64,000 nt of DNA. Source: Vibrio parahaemolyticus (GTDB taxonomy: Bacteria > Pseudomonadota > Gammaproteobacteria > Enterobacterales > Vibrionaceae). This document shows positions 16,905 through 25,219 of the stretch, piece by piece (position 1 is the stretch's first letter; each line of letters opens with the position of its first letter). The notes beneath the pieces were generated by a model. It had not been told where the DNA came from and ran no database searches. It saw only the letters and a program-made list of their open reading frames with translations. Both the position numbers and the translations under genes were made by a program. The stretch is from assembly GCF_900460535.1 (NCBI RefSeq), contig NZ_UHIL01000002.1, positions 682,001 through 746,000 of the forward strand, in the 5' to 3' direction.

Positions 16905-18398
16905 TTAGTCTAAATCAACCAACTTCTGCTTGTACTCTTGGTGTTGGTCTAGAACTTCTTGACCTGCACCGCCAGTCATCTTGCTAACCAACACGATAGC
17001 CAGTGTTGAGAAGATGATGCCCGGTACGATTTCGTAAACGTCGAACCAACCGCCAGTTAGCTGTTTCCAAACTACGATGGTCACGCCACCCACTAGGATG
17101 CCCGCTAGTGCGCCGTTACGGTTCATACCGCTCCAGTAAAGGCTAAGTACTACGGCAGGGCCAAATGCCGCGCCGAAGCCCGCCCAAGCGTAAGATACAA
17201 GACCTAGCACAGAGCTGTCTGGTGTCATTGCTAGGAACAATGCAATCAAAGAAATCACGATAACGCCCACACGGCCAATCATCACCACTTCTTCTGAAGA
17301 AGCATCAGGTTTGATCACTTGCTTGTAGAAGTCTTCTGCTAGTGCAGACGAAGATACTAGAAGCTGTGAATCTGCTGTACTCATTACTGCCGCTAGGATT
17401 GCTGCTAGTAGGATACCAGCGACCACTGGGTGGAATACGGTGTTCACAAGCAACATAAAGATTTTCTCACCATCTTCTAGTTGCGTGCCTGGGTGGCCAG
17501 TCACCCATACCAAACCAACAAGACCCACTAGCATTGCACCTGCCATTGAAAGCGCAGTCCAACCCACAGCGATACGACGCGCTGTAGTTAGGTCTTTGTT
17601 TGAACGTGATGCTTTGAAACGCGCTAGGATGTGTGGCTGACCAAAGTAGCCAAGACCCCATGCCGCTAGCGAGATAATCGCGATCGCTGACAGCGGCTCA
17701 CCTTTCACATCATTCCACAACGTCAGTAGCTCTGGGTTGATGTTGTGCATGTCTGAAGACAGTTGGCCAAAACCACCGTCCATAACAGCAATCGGAACGA
17801 TCATCAGTGCTGCAGCCATCAATAGGCCTTGCACTAAGTCAGTCCAAGATACCGCTAAGAAACCACCGAACAGCGTGTAAGAAACCACACAAACTGTACC
17901 AATAACTACTGCAATGCTGTAATCAAGGCCGAATACGGTTTCAAACAGTTTGCCCCCTGCAACCAAACCTGAGCTGGTGTAGAAAAGGAAGAATAGAAGA
18001 ATGAAAAACGCAGAGATGGTCTGAATCAGTTTTGATTTGTCGTTGAAACGACGTGACAGGAACTCTGGCAATGTTAACGCGTCAGTTTGGATGCTGTAAG
18101 TACGCAGACGTTTTGCACTGATGAACCAGTTGGCCCATGTACCAGCAAGTAGGCCACCTGCTAACCAAAATGCCTCGATACCTGCTGCATACGCGTAACC
18201 TGGCAAACCTAGTAGCAGCCAGCCACTCATGTCTGATGCACCTGCAGATAACGCAGCAGGCCACGGACCTAGGCTACGGCCACCTAGGAAGTAGTCAGAT
18301 GAATTGGAAGTCCTCTTATACGCGTAAACGCCAATGGCAACCATAATTATTAAATACGCCACAAAAGTGGACGTGATAGCAAAGCTATTTTCTATCAT
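16905..18398 (-). CDS. putP: sodium/proline symporter
   Basis: A 497-residue protein of the sodium:solute symporter family with about 13 hydrophobic helices. The Na+/substrate region is visible in SDYFLGGRSLGPWPAALSAGASDMSGWLLLGLPG, and SFTLFGG-type helices follow. It imports proline with Na+ for use as carbon and nitrogen source or as osmolyte. The start at 18398 (MIENSFAIT) has a GAGGA site; the 21 upstream codons are not conserved-looking. It is the last gene of the put cluster, 136 bp after the preceding gene, with a long hairpin in between. Confidence 0.93.
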   Translation of the reverse strand: MIENSFAITSTFVAYLIIMVAIGVYAYKRTSNSSDYFLGGRSLGPWPAALSAGASDMSGWLLLGLPGYAYAAGIEAFWLAGGLLAGTWANWFISAKRLRTYSIQTDALTLPEFLSRRFNDKSKLIQTISAFFILLFFLFYTSSGLVAGGKLFETVFGLDYSIAVVIGTVCVVSYTLFGGFLAVSWTDLVQGLLMAAALMIVPIAVMDGGFGQLSSDMHNINPELLTLWNDVKGEPLSAIAIISLAAWGLGYFGQPHILARFKASRSNKDLTTARRIAVGWTALSMAGAMLVGLVGLVWVTGHPGTQLEDGEKIFMLLVNTVFHPVVAGILLAAILAAVMSTADSQLLVSSSALAEDFYKQVIKPDASSEEVVMIGRVGVIVISLIALFLAMTPDSSVLGLVSYAWAGFGAAFGPAVVLSLYWSGMNRNGALAGILVGGVTIVVWKQLTGGWFDVYEIVPGIIFSTLAIVLVSKMTGGAGQEVLDQHQEYKQKLVDLD

Positions 18399-18476
18399 TT
18401 GATAGTCCTCGTTATAATTATTTCCTTCCTTGTCTTCTCTGACATTTTGCCATCTCAGCAATACATCAAAGCAAGA

Positions 18477-18524
18477 GACACCAATCTGAACAAGCTCTCA
18501 GGCTGGTTATTTCAAATTGGTGTC
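18477..18524 (-). repeat. Intercistronic hairpin ahead of putP
   Basis: GACACCAATCTGAA (18477-18490) and TTCAAATTGGTGTC (18511-18524) form a 14-bp stem with one G-U wobble and a 20-nt loop in the put mRNA. There is no T run on the transcribed strand, so it is more likely a processing or stability element than a full terminator. Confidence 0.6.
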
Positions 18525-18534
18525 ACAAGTCAGG

Positions 18535-19242
18535 TTAGTGAGTTTCGTTCCCCAACTCGAGTAGAGTCGCGTTACCACCCACCGCTGTAATATTTATCGT
18601 TCGAGTACGCTCAGTAATAAAGCGCAACGAGAGATGCGGATCGTGAGCCAGTTTTGGTGACTCCAAATCCGTTTCAGAAACTAAGCCAACGATAGCACCA
18701 TCGCGCTTAGCCAATTGAAGATTGAGCGCATGCTCAACCTGAGAATGCCCAACATAACCCACACTACGTACATCGCTTTCTAGCAACGGGGCAGACGCAT
18801 CGTACGCAACTACTTGGACTAAGTTAGATGGGAAGTTTGTTGACGATACCGCTTGCTCAACCAGTCGGTTTAGCTCGGCATTGTCGCTGCAAATCACAAC
18901 ACTGTTACCTGCGATGAGGGCACAAGTGATCATTGCAAAAGTGCTGTACAGCGCGTTTTCCGTGTTTTCGATGTTGTTTTCACAAATCACCAAAGCCACA
19001 CCACGACCAGCCGCGTACAGCTCGTTAGTTTCCCCCGTAGGGCCTACTAACTGATGAGGTTCTGCAAGCAGTGCAGACGCTTGTTGCAAGTGGTAAGACA
19101 CTACTTTTGCCACAACAGCATTCTGCCCTTCTAGTGCAGATTTTAATGCCAACACATGTTCGCATTTGTAATCAAAATCGGTCAGATTCCACTGCTCCCA
19201 AGCAGAGAATGCATCTTTAAAATATGTGATCTGATGAACCAT
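18535..19242 (-). CDS. stand-alone PutA C-terminal (ALDH-superfamily) domain protein
   Basis: A 235-residue protein directly behind putA (11 bp gap, AAGGAG site). It has an ALDH-fold nucleotide-binding-like core (GRGVALVICENNIENTENALYSTF; ITCALIAGNSVVICSD) but no catalytic cysteine region, so it is unlikely to be an active dehydrogenase on its own. Its end, RTINITAVGGNATLLELG, matches the conserved C-terminal motif of long PutA enzymes, in which this domain closes the substrate tunnel. The preceding PutA is 1043 residues and lacks it. I read this as the PutA C-terminal domain encoded as a separate subunit. Automatic annotation often calls it a pyrroline-carboxylate dehydrogenase. Confidence 0.78.
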   Translation of the reverse strand: MVHQITYFKDAFSAWEQWNLTDFDYKCEHVLALKSALEGQNAVVAKVVSYHLQQASALLAEPHQLVGPTGETNELYAAGRGVALVICENNIENTENALYSTFAMITCALIAGNSVVICSDNAELNRLVEQAVSSTNFPSNLVQVVAYDASAPLLESDVRSVGYVGHSQVEHALNLQLAKRDGAIVGLVSETDLESPKLAHDPHLSLRFITERTRTINITAVGGNATLLELGNETH

Positions 19243-19253
19243 AATGCGACTCC

Positions 19254-22200
19254 TTATGCGTTCTCTGCTTGAGCAAGAAGATGTTGTGTAAAGCGGTACA
19301 AGTAGTGAGGACCACCAGCTTTTGGACCTGTACCAGACAAGCCTTGCCCACCAAATGGCTGAACGCCAACAACCGCACCAACTTGATCTCGGTTGATGTA
19401 GCAGTTACCCACGCGAGCGTGCTTTTCAATCCAGCGATAAGTGGTTTCGTTACGGCTGTGAATGCCCATTGTTAGACCAAAACCTGTTTGGTTGATCTGC
19501 TCTACCACGTTTGGCAGTTCAGACGCTTTAAAGCGAACAATGTGCAAGATAGGACCAAATTGCTCTTCTTTCAGAACATCAATGCCTGAGATTTCAAACG
19601 CACTTGGCGCAACAAAATCGCCGTATTGACACGCTTCTTCCAGTTGCAGCTGCGCAACTTTCTTCTGCGTGCCGCTCATCTGTTCTAGGTGAGCAAGGAG
19701 TTTTTGCTTCGCATTGCGGTCAATAACCGGACCCACATCGGTTTTGTGCAAGTAAGGCAAGCCAACGTGTAGCTCTTTCATCGCACCTTGGATAAGGGTG
19801 ATGATGCGGTCCGCAACGTCTTCTTGTACAAACAGCACACGAAGCGCAGAACAGCGTTGACCCGCCGATGCAAACGCAGAGCGAATCACATCACGAACCA
19901 CCTGCTCTGGCAGTGCAGTACTGTCGACGATCATGGCGTTTTGGCCGCCAGTCTCCGCGATAAACGGTACTGGCTTCGCGGTACGCTCTGCCAACGTTAC
20001 GTTGATGCGCTGTGCCGTTGCCGTAGAGCCCGTAAATGCGACACCTGCGATGGCGTCGTGAGAGGTTAGTGCATGACCAATCTCACCACCGCGACCAGGA
20101 AGTAATTGAATTACGCCAGCTGGGAAGCCAGCTTCCAGCATCAAATCAATCGCGCGAGCAGCAATCAAGCTGGTTTGTTCAGCCGGTTTAGCAACCACAG
20201 TGTTACCCGCAACAAGCGCCGCGGTTACTTGACCAAGGAAAATCGCCAGAGGGAAGTTCCAAGGGCTAATACAAACGAACACACCAAGACCTTCACGGCT
20301 TGAAATGCGTTTCACACCATCAAAACCTTCCAGTTCAAATGGTTGTAGGTTTTGCGCTTGTTTTGCGTAGTAACGACAGAAATCAACCGCTTCACGAACT
20401 TCATCAATGCTGTCGTGAATGGCTTTACCCGCTTCTTGATGACAAATCGCCACCAACTCCGCCAAGTTTGCTTCCATCAGGTCAGCAAGTGTTTCTAAAC
20501 ACTTCGCTTTTTGCTCAATCGCAGTGCCTTTCCATTCTGGGAATGCCGCTTGCGCCGCTTCAATCGCAGCGGAAACATGATCAAGAGTTGCAAAAGCTAC
20601 TTGACCCACTTCAACACGACGATCGTAAGGCGCGGTAATGATCTCAGCGAGGTTTTCCTTGATCATGCTTTCGGCAAAACGTTCACCGTTGATCACAGGG
20701 CCCGCAACCCACTTATTGTTTAGGAAGCTTTCAACTTGCGCTTCAAATGGTTTTGCTTCGCTTTCGATATCGATGTTGACGCCGTAAGAGTTTTTACGCT
20801 CAGGGAAAATACCTGAAGGCATTGGGATCTTATCGTTATTCAGCGTCGCAAAACTGGTTAGCGCATCCACAGGGTGATGTGTCAGTTCAGAAATTGGGCA
20901 ACGCGCGTCAACCAAACGGTGTACAAACGAGCTGTTTGCGCCATTTTCTAGCAAACGACGAACAAGGTAAGGCAGTAGATCCGCGTGGCTACCAACTGGA
21001 GCGTAAATACGAACAGGTTGACCGTATTTCTCCATCACGTGGTTGTAGAGTGAATCTCCCATGCCGTGTAGGCGTTGGAATTCAAAATCCTTATGCTGCG
21101 CCATCACTGCAATCGCAGTAACTGTGTGCGCATTGTGGCTGGCAAACTGCGGGAAGATATTACCACGTACGCCTTCGCTTAATAGGAAACGCGCACATGC
21201 AAGGTAAGCAACATCGGTCGCTTCTTTGCGTGTGTACACTGGGTAGTTGTCGTAGCCCGCTTGTTGTGACCATTTGATTTCGCTATCCCAGTACGCGCCT
21301 TTTACCAAGCGAAGTGGGATCAAGTCACCTTGCTCTTTCGCAAGGGCATTGAGCCAAACCAATACTGGTAGAGCACGCTTCGAGTACGCTTGCACAACAA
21401 GACCAAACTTGCCCCAACCTTTCACGAGGTCACTGCGGTAAATCTTCTCGAACAGCTTTAGAGACAGCTCAAGGCGATCAGCTTCTTCTGCATCAATCGT
21501 GATCGCAACGTCGACTTCAATCGCACGTTTTAGTAGTTGCATGAGCGTTTCGTACAGCTCAGTCATAACACGCTCTTCGTTCGCCACTTCGTAGCGAGGG
21601 TGCAATGCTGAAAGCTTGATAGAAACCGAAGGCGCAGGGCTGGTGTCGTTACCGTAAGTCTCGCGACCCACCGCTTCGATCGCCATTAGGTAATCTTTGA
21701 AGTATTTGTTTGCATCCGCTGTTGTTAGCGCCGCTTCACCCAACATATCAAATGAGTAAGTGAAACCTTTGTCGCGCATCGGGCGACCATTTTTCTGTGC
21801 TTCTTCAATCGTGCGGCCGCGAACAAACTGGTGACCCATGATCTTCATTGCCTGATACATGGCTTTACGAATCACAGGTTCAGAGAATTTGTTAACCAGA
21901 CGGTTTACAGCCTGACTTGGGCTCTGGGTGCCTTGCTCACCAAGACCGACCACTTTACCTGTCAGCATTAGGCCCCATGTTGACGCGTTAACGAAAACAG
22001 AGTCTGAGTTTTTCAGGTGAGATTTCCAGTCCGCAACGCTTAACTTGTCTTTAATCAGCGCGTCTGCGGTTGCCGCATCCGGGATTCGCATTAACGCTTC
22101 TGCAAGACACATCAGCAAGATACCTTCTTGAGTATCGAGACTGTATTCCAGCAAAAGTGCATCAATCATCTGGATTGACTTCTTATCGGCACGAATGGCT

Positions 22201-22385
22201 TCAATAAGTTTGGTCGTTTGGTTAGTGATCGCCGATTTTTCTTCCGTTGTCGGCGTCGCTAGTGGCAATAATTGCTCTAGCCATTGAGACTCGTCCACCA
22301 TATACAATGGCGAGATCAGTGACCACAACTTATCAAGCGGCTGCCCGATAAATTCCGGTGTCAACACGTTCGTAGCTGTAAACAT
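19254..22385 (-). CDS. putA: bifunctional proline dehydrogenase / L-glutamate gamma-semialdehyde dehydrogenase
   Basis: A 1043-residue PutA that oxidises proline to glutamate in two steps, on the inner membrane face. The PRODH barrel spans about residues 85-480 (VSIKLSALHPRYE; RLVKGAYWDSEIK; PYLVRRLLENGANSSF). The aldehyde dehydrogenase part follows from about residue 560: ISPWNFPLAIF, the Glu region AFTGSTATAQRI, and the catalytic Cys845 in SAGQRCSALRV. There is no N-terminal ribbon-helix-helix, so unlike E. coli PutA it should not repress its own operon; the AraC-type gene nearby takes that role. GAGGAA precedes the ATG. An RctB-type site lies inside the gene at 20657-20674. Confidence 0.95.
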   Translation of the reverse strand: MFTATNVLTPEFIGQPLDKLWSLISPLYMVDESQWLEQLLPLATPTTEEKSAITNQTTKLIEAIRADKKSIQMIDALLLEYSLDTQEGILLMCLAEALMRIPDAATADALIKDKLSVADWKSHLKNSDSVFVNASTWGLMLTGKVVGLGEQGTQSPSQAVNRLVNKFSEPVIRKAMYQAMKIMGHQFVRGRTIEEAQKNGRPMRDKGFTYSFDMLGEAALTTADANKYFKDYLMAIEAVGRETYGNDTSPAPSVSIKLSALHPRYEVANEERVMTELYETLMQLLKRAIEVDVAITIDAEEADRLELSLKLFEKIYRSDLVKGWGKFGLVVQAYSKRALPVLVWLNALAKEQGDLIPLRLVKGAYWDSEIKWSQQAGYDNYPVYTRKEATDVAYLACARFLLSEGVRGNIFPQFASHNAHTVTAIAVMAQHKDFEFQRLHGMGDSLYNHVMEKYGQPVRIYAPVGSHADLLPYLVRRLLENGANSSFVHRLVDARCPISELTHHPVDALTSFATLNNDKIPMPSGIFPERKNSYGVNIDIESEAKPFEAQVESFLNNKWVAGPVINGERFAESMIKENLAEIITAPYDRRVEVGQVAFATLDHVSAAIEAAQAAFPEWKGTAIEQKAKCLETLADLMEANLAELVAICHQEAGKAIHDSIDEVREAVDFCRYYAKQAQNLQPFELEGFDGVKRISSREGLGVFVCISPWNFPLAIFLGQVTAALVAGNTVVAKPAEQTSLIAARAIDLMLEAGFPAGVIQLLPGRGGEIGHALTSHDAIAGVAFTGSTATAQRINVTLAERTAKPVPFIAETGGQNAMIVDSTALPEQVVRDVIRSAFASAGQRCSALRVLFVQEDVADRIITLIQGAMKELHVGLPYLHKTDVGPVIDRNAKQKLLAHLEQMSGTQKKVAQLQLEEACQYGDFVAPSAFEISGIDVLKEEQFGPILHIVRFKASELPNVVEQINQTGFGLTMGIHSRNETTYRWIEKHARVGNCYINRDQVGAVVGVQPFGGQGLSGTGPKAGGPHYLYRFTQHLLAQAENA
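20657..20674 (+). other. RctB-like site inside putA
   Basis: CCTTGATCATGCTTTCGG. It fits the TGATCATNNTTNC iteron pattern of oriCII and is identical over all 18 bases to the reverse complement of 24255-24272. Confidence 0.6.
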
Positions 22386-22772
22386 GTGTGTTCCTCAATC
22401 TCACTCCTCGAAAACCGCTTCGAGGATCATCAATGGCTGGCAGTGTATTTTGAGGCCGATAATAATACTTGTCAAAAACTACGATATTTTTGCCAAAAAC
22501 TCGCTTTTATAACAAAACATCCACATAGTCACATTCAAATAGATAATATTTTGTGTTGTAAATTTTAATTTTTGCATTTTAATCACAACAAAATGTTAGG
22601 AATATCAATAAGATTATTCTTATAGCAACACCTTCTTTTGAGCATTGGAGGCCGTAACGCTCAATAAACCGTCAATTTGGCCTCAAATCTATAAAATTGA
22701 GAAATAGATCACAGGTAAAAAAGTACAAAAAAACCATGCATAGAGCATGGTTTTGTCTTTTTCTGGGTAAAT
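22386..22772. promoter_or_regulatory. putA upstream region with leader hairpin
   Basis: A 387-bp AT-rich gap between putA and the convergent-ending putR. In the putA leader, CCTCGAA (22406-22412) pairs with TTCGAGG (22419-22425) across AACCGC, 20 nt before the start codon. Above it is a long AT-rich promoter zone. In other vibrios this operon is activated by CRP and an AraC-type PutR; I could not pick a convincing CRP site by eye. Confidence 0.45.
22730..22754 (-). terminator. Terminator after putR
   Basis: AAAACCATGC-ATAGA-GCATGGTTTT, 10-bp perfect stem, with T-rich sequence on the transcribed side. Confidence 0.75.
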
Positions 22773-23585
22773 TTACCCAACCTGTTTCTTATACTGAGAG
22801 GGAGAAAGTCCCTGCAATCGAGTGAAGGTATGAGTAAAAGTGCTTTGACTTGAGAAGCCGGTAAACTCGGCGATTTGCCCTAAAGAGAGGTGACCTTGCT
22901 CGATTAGCTCACGAGCCATATCAATGCGCTTACCTAATACGTATTGATGCGGAGTAATCCCCATCTGATCTTTAAACAAGCTGTGGAATTGGCTTTCACC
23001 CAAGAAAACGCGCCCCGCAAGCTGAGCAACGCTGATCTTATGGCTGAGGTGTTGTTCGATGTAGCGATCTATTGCTTCTAGATCAAAGCGCGAATCTTTG
23101 CGGCTGGTTTCAAATGCAGAGATATGGCGCTGCATCAATGCAATCACGGTGTCATTACACGCGCGACTAAGCAGCAGATCATCAGGATGGTTACGCATTT
23201 CCTGTACCAGCATCTGAATCAGCTTCTGAATTTGACCATCGAGTTGAAAATAAAGGTGGGAACGCTCTAGGTTATTGATCTTCTGAAGCATCTCAGGGTC
23301 ATCATTGGTCGGCTTCGGCATATTCAGCACTAAAATATCCGATTGATGAATCACGCCGCCGAAAGCATGATCAGAGCATGCTGTTACCACACAACCTTGC
23401 CCAGGACCGACTAAATTACCCTGCCCACGGACTTCGAATTCCGCTTGACCTTTCAGCCCAATCACGATCTGCGTGTAAGCATGATCATGGCAATCCATAT
23501 AAGATGGCAATGTGATCAGTTCTGCTGGTTTTGGCAGCATACTTTCTTTATATGGTGGGGCTTTCGGGTTATCTGAGTCACTCAT
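22773..23585 (-). CDS. putR: AraC-family regulator, probable PutR
   Basis: A 270-residue AraC-type protein. The N-terminal cupin-like sensor (CHDHAYTQIVIGLKGQAEFEVRG) is followed by the DNA-binding domain (VAQLAGRVFLGESQFHSLFKDQ; IAEFTGFSSQSTFTHTFTRLQG). Position upstream of putA on the same strand matches PutR, the proline-responsive activator of putAP known in Vibrio vulnificus; the name rests on position and family. Two RctB-type sites (23359-23373 and 23475-23490) lie within its coding sequence. Confidence 0.8.
   Translation of the reverse strand: MSDSDNPKAPPYKESMLPKPAELITLPSYMDCHDHAYTQIVIGLKGQAEFEVRGQGNLVGPGQGCVVTACSDHAFGGVIHQSDILVLNMPKPTNDDPEMLQKINNLERSHLYFQLDGQIQKLIQMLVQEMRNHPDDLLLSRACNDTVIALMQRHISAFETSRKDSRFDLEAIDRYIEQHLSHKISVAQLAGRVFLGESQFHSLFKDQMGITPHQYVLGKRIDMARELIEQGHLSLGQIAEFTGFSSQSTFTHTFTRLQGLSPSQYKKQVG
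23359..23373 (-). other. RctB-like site inside putR
   Basis: CCGAAAGCATGATCA; its complement TGATCATGCTTTCGG is the same 15 bases found at 20660-20674. Confidence 0.55.
23475..23490 (-). other. RctB-like site inside putR
   Basis: GTAAGCATGATCATGG, complement CCATGATCATGCTTAC, fits TGATCATNNTTNC. Confidence 0.5.
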
Positions 23586-23705
23586 TTCACACGGTCATCT
23601 TAAGCGTTCGGCTTACATCGAGGCATGATATACCTTCTCGGTTGCCTTGCAAATCTCCACGGAGCCAATCGCGCAAGATCAAACCAACAAGATCAACCCC
23701 AACCA

Positions 23706-23735
23706 CATGATCATAGTTCCGGAACGATGATCATG
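23706..23735. repeat. 30-bp near-perfect palindrome of two RctB-like sites
   Basis: CATGATCATAGTTCC is followed at once by GGAACGATGATCATG. The arms are complementary at 14 of 15 positions. Each arm is a TGATCATNNTTNC motif; the left arm has the same TGATCATAGTTCC as iteron 6 of the origin (54852-54864). Confidence 0.65.
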
Positions 23736-23954
23736 CGAGATTAACTTACGGTCAATGTACAACCAACTTTCTTAACAAAAACGGGCAGATAGAAAAGGCA
23801 GGCATTGGCAACAGGCTAAGCTCTTAAAGATCTTCACTACAAAAGTCTCGTATTTTTCTATGTATTCCTACCGCGAATGGCTAAAAACGCATTAATCGAT
23901 TGAATATAAACCACATAGAGGGATTTCCCCCCTTACTAATATGCCCCTGATTCA

Positions 23955-24122
23955 ATACATTAGACCTCGAGCTCTAGGATGCATACGACCCTGAGCTCTC
24001 GGTATCTGATTGATACCTCTAACTTACTTAGCAGACCCTCGCTATGTAATTTAGAACCTCTTCTACACGTCGACAAGATTATATCTTGTGTTGCCAGCCC
24101 GTCTTCAGGCTGGCTTTTTTTT
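23955..24122 (+). ncRNA. candidate small RNA with repeated CCTC-type motifs
   Basis: The region ends in a textbook terminator yet has no ORF. Reading forward: ACCTC (23964), ACCCT (23988), ACCTCT (24015), ACCCTC (24035) and ACCTC (24056), spaced 20-27 nt. Between them are GAGCTC/GAGCTC, GGTATC-TGATT-GATACC (24001-24017) and ACAAGAT-TAT-ATCTTGT (about 24073-24089). C-rich CCUC motifs can pair with GGAG ribosome binding sites, so a trans-acting regulator is plausible. The 5' end and promoter are not clear, and I do not recognise a named family. Confidence 0.5.
24094..24122 (+). terminator. Rho-independent terminator of the candidate small RNA
   Basis: CCAGCC-CGTCTTCA-GGCTGG followed by CTTTTTTTT. 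Confidence 0.85.
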
Positions 24123-24254
24123 GTATCTCAAAAATGAAAACAATGGCATAAGCTGATATTATATCGGCCATCTCACCGTATCCTTACGTCAATCACCACG
24201 CTGAGTACTCTTGATCCATTTTTCTCCGCTCCCAGTGTCATCTGGTGCTATTTA

Positions 24255-24272
24255 CCGAAAGCATGATCAAGG
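24255..24272 (-). other. RctB-like site
   Basis: CCGAAAGCATGATCAAGG; the complement is identical to the 18-mer in putA at 20657-20674. Confidence 0.6.
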
Positions 24273-24411
24273 AATAACACCGCGTAGATGACGAAAGAAT
24301 CCATGAAGTGAGCATACTGACCTGCATAAAGCAGGCAATGTATCCAAGTCATGTCTGAATGCTGGTGTAAACACAGCTTATGGAGAGATGGCTTGGGGCT
24401 AAATAGCAGTA

Positions 24412-25143
24412 GTGAGTCCTCTTGTGAATATTCCAGTCAATACCATAGAACAGTCGCTCCTCCGACAGCTACCGGGTTGTTGGGGATGCAAAGATAAAGA
24501 TTCGGTATTCCGTTATGTGAATCAGGAATACGCCGAATTATTGGGCCTTGCCTCACCAGAAGAGTGCATTGGTAAAACTGACTTCGAGATGTCGAGCCCA
24601 ACCACTGAATGCGCACAAGAATTTCAACGCCAAGATAAACATGTGATCGAAACGGGCGAATCGTTGAAGATCCTTGATATTCATCCTTACCCTGACGGGC
24701 GTTGGCGCGCACATATTTTCACGAAAACCCCTTGGCGAGATGAACAAGGCAACATCCTCGGCACCATTTTTTATGGCCGAGAGTTAACCGACACCGCCGT
24801 GATTGAAGTGGGCTACTGGGTGTGTCGAGCCATCGGTACAGACTTAAACCATCAATCCATTTTCCGTTTTTCGAATCTGAACCCGAAGCCAGAAAAGCTC
24901 ACATGCCGTGAGCAAGAAACGCTATTTTTACTGCTTTACGGCAAAAAACCTCAGTTTATTTCTCAAGTGATGGGCATCTCCACAAAAACGGTAGAAGGGC
25001 ACGTCGCACGTCTAAGAAACAAGTTTGAAGCGAATAGTAAGAACGAGCTGATCGATAAAGCAATGGAGGCAGGCTATGGCTCTGTTGTACCCAAAACGCT
25101 GCTTAAACATCAGCTTTCTGTTGTTTTGAATGGAGAGCGCTAA
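24412..25143 (+). CDS. PAS-domain LuxR-type transcriptional regulator
   Basis: A 243-residue regulator. Residues 12-135 are a PAS sensor (LPGCWGCKDKDSVFRYVNQEYAELLG; HPYPDGRWRAHIFTKTPWRDEQGN). Residues of about 165-225 are a LuxR-type helix-turn-helix (LTCREQETLFLLLYGKKPQFIS; STKTVEGHVARLRNKF). No ATG fits; translation starts at GTG 24412 or GTG 24424. It has no acyl-homoserine-lactone domain. Ligand and targets unknown; it is a single-gene unit ended by a shared terminator. Confidence 0.82.
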   Translation: MSPLVNIPVNTIEQSLLRQLPGCWGCKDKDSVFRYVNQEYAELLGLASPEECIGKTDFEMSSPTTECAQEFQRQDKHVIETGESLKILDIHPYPDGRWRAHIFTKTPWRDEQGNILGTIFYGRELTDTAVIEVGYWVCRAIGTDLNHQSIFRFSNLNPKPEKLTCREQETLFLLLYGKKPQFISQVMGISTKTVEGHVARLRNKFEANSKNELIDKAMEAGYGSVVPKTLLKHQLSVVLNGER

Positions 25144-25172
25144 CGCCACGCCGCTTTATCTTTATAAACACA

Positions 25173-25195
25173 AACACCGCCTTAAAGGCGGTGTT
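25173..25195. terminator. Bidirectional terminator
   Basis: AACACCGCCTT pairs with AGGCGGTGTT across a 2-nt loop, followed by TTGTT, between convergent genes. Confidence 0.8.
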
Positions 25196-25219
25196 TTGTT
25201 AGGCGTTAAGTAAGATGCC

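Larger units (their letters stand above)
23586..24411. other. Gene-free 826-bp stretch
   Basis: It lies between putR and the divergent LuxR-type gene. It holds the RctB-like palindrome (23706-23735), a candidate small RNA ending in a strong terminator (about 23955-24122), and another RctB-like site (24255-24272). No ORF with a believable ribosome binding site was seen. Confidence 0.6.

Noticed and set aside
23955..24122. Qrr, Spot 42 or CsrB-type RNA as identity of the candidate small RNA
   Set aside because: The conserved Qrr core, the Spot 42 opening and repeated GGA loops of CsrB are not seen.
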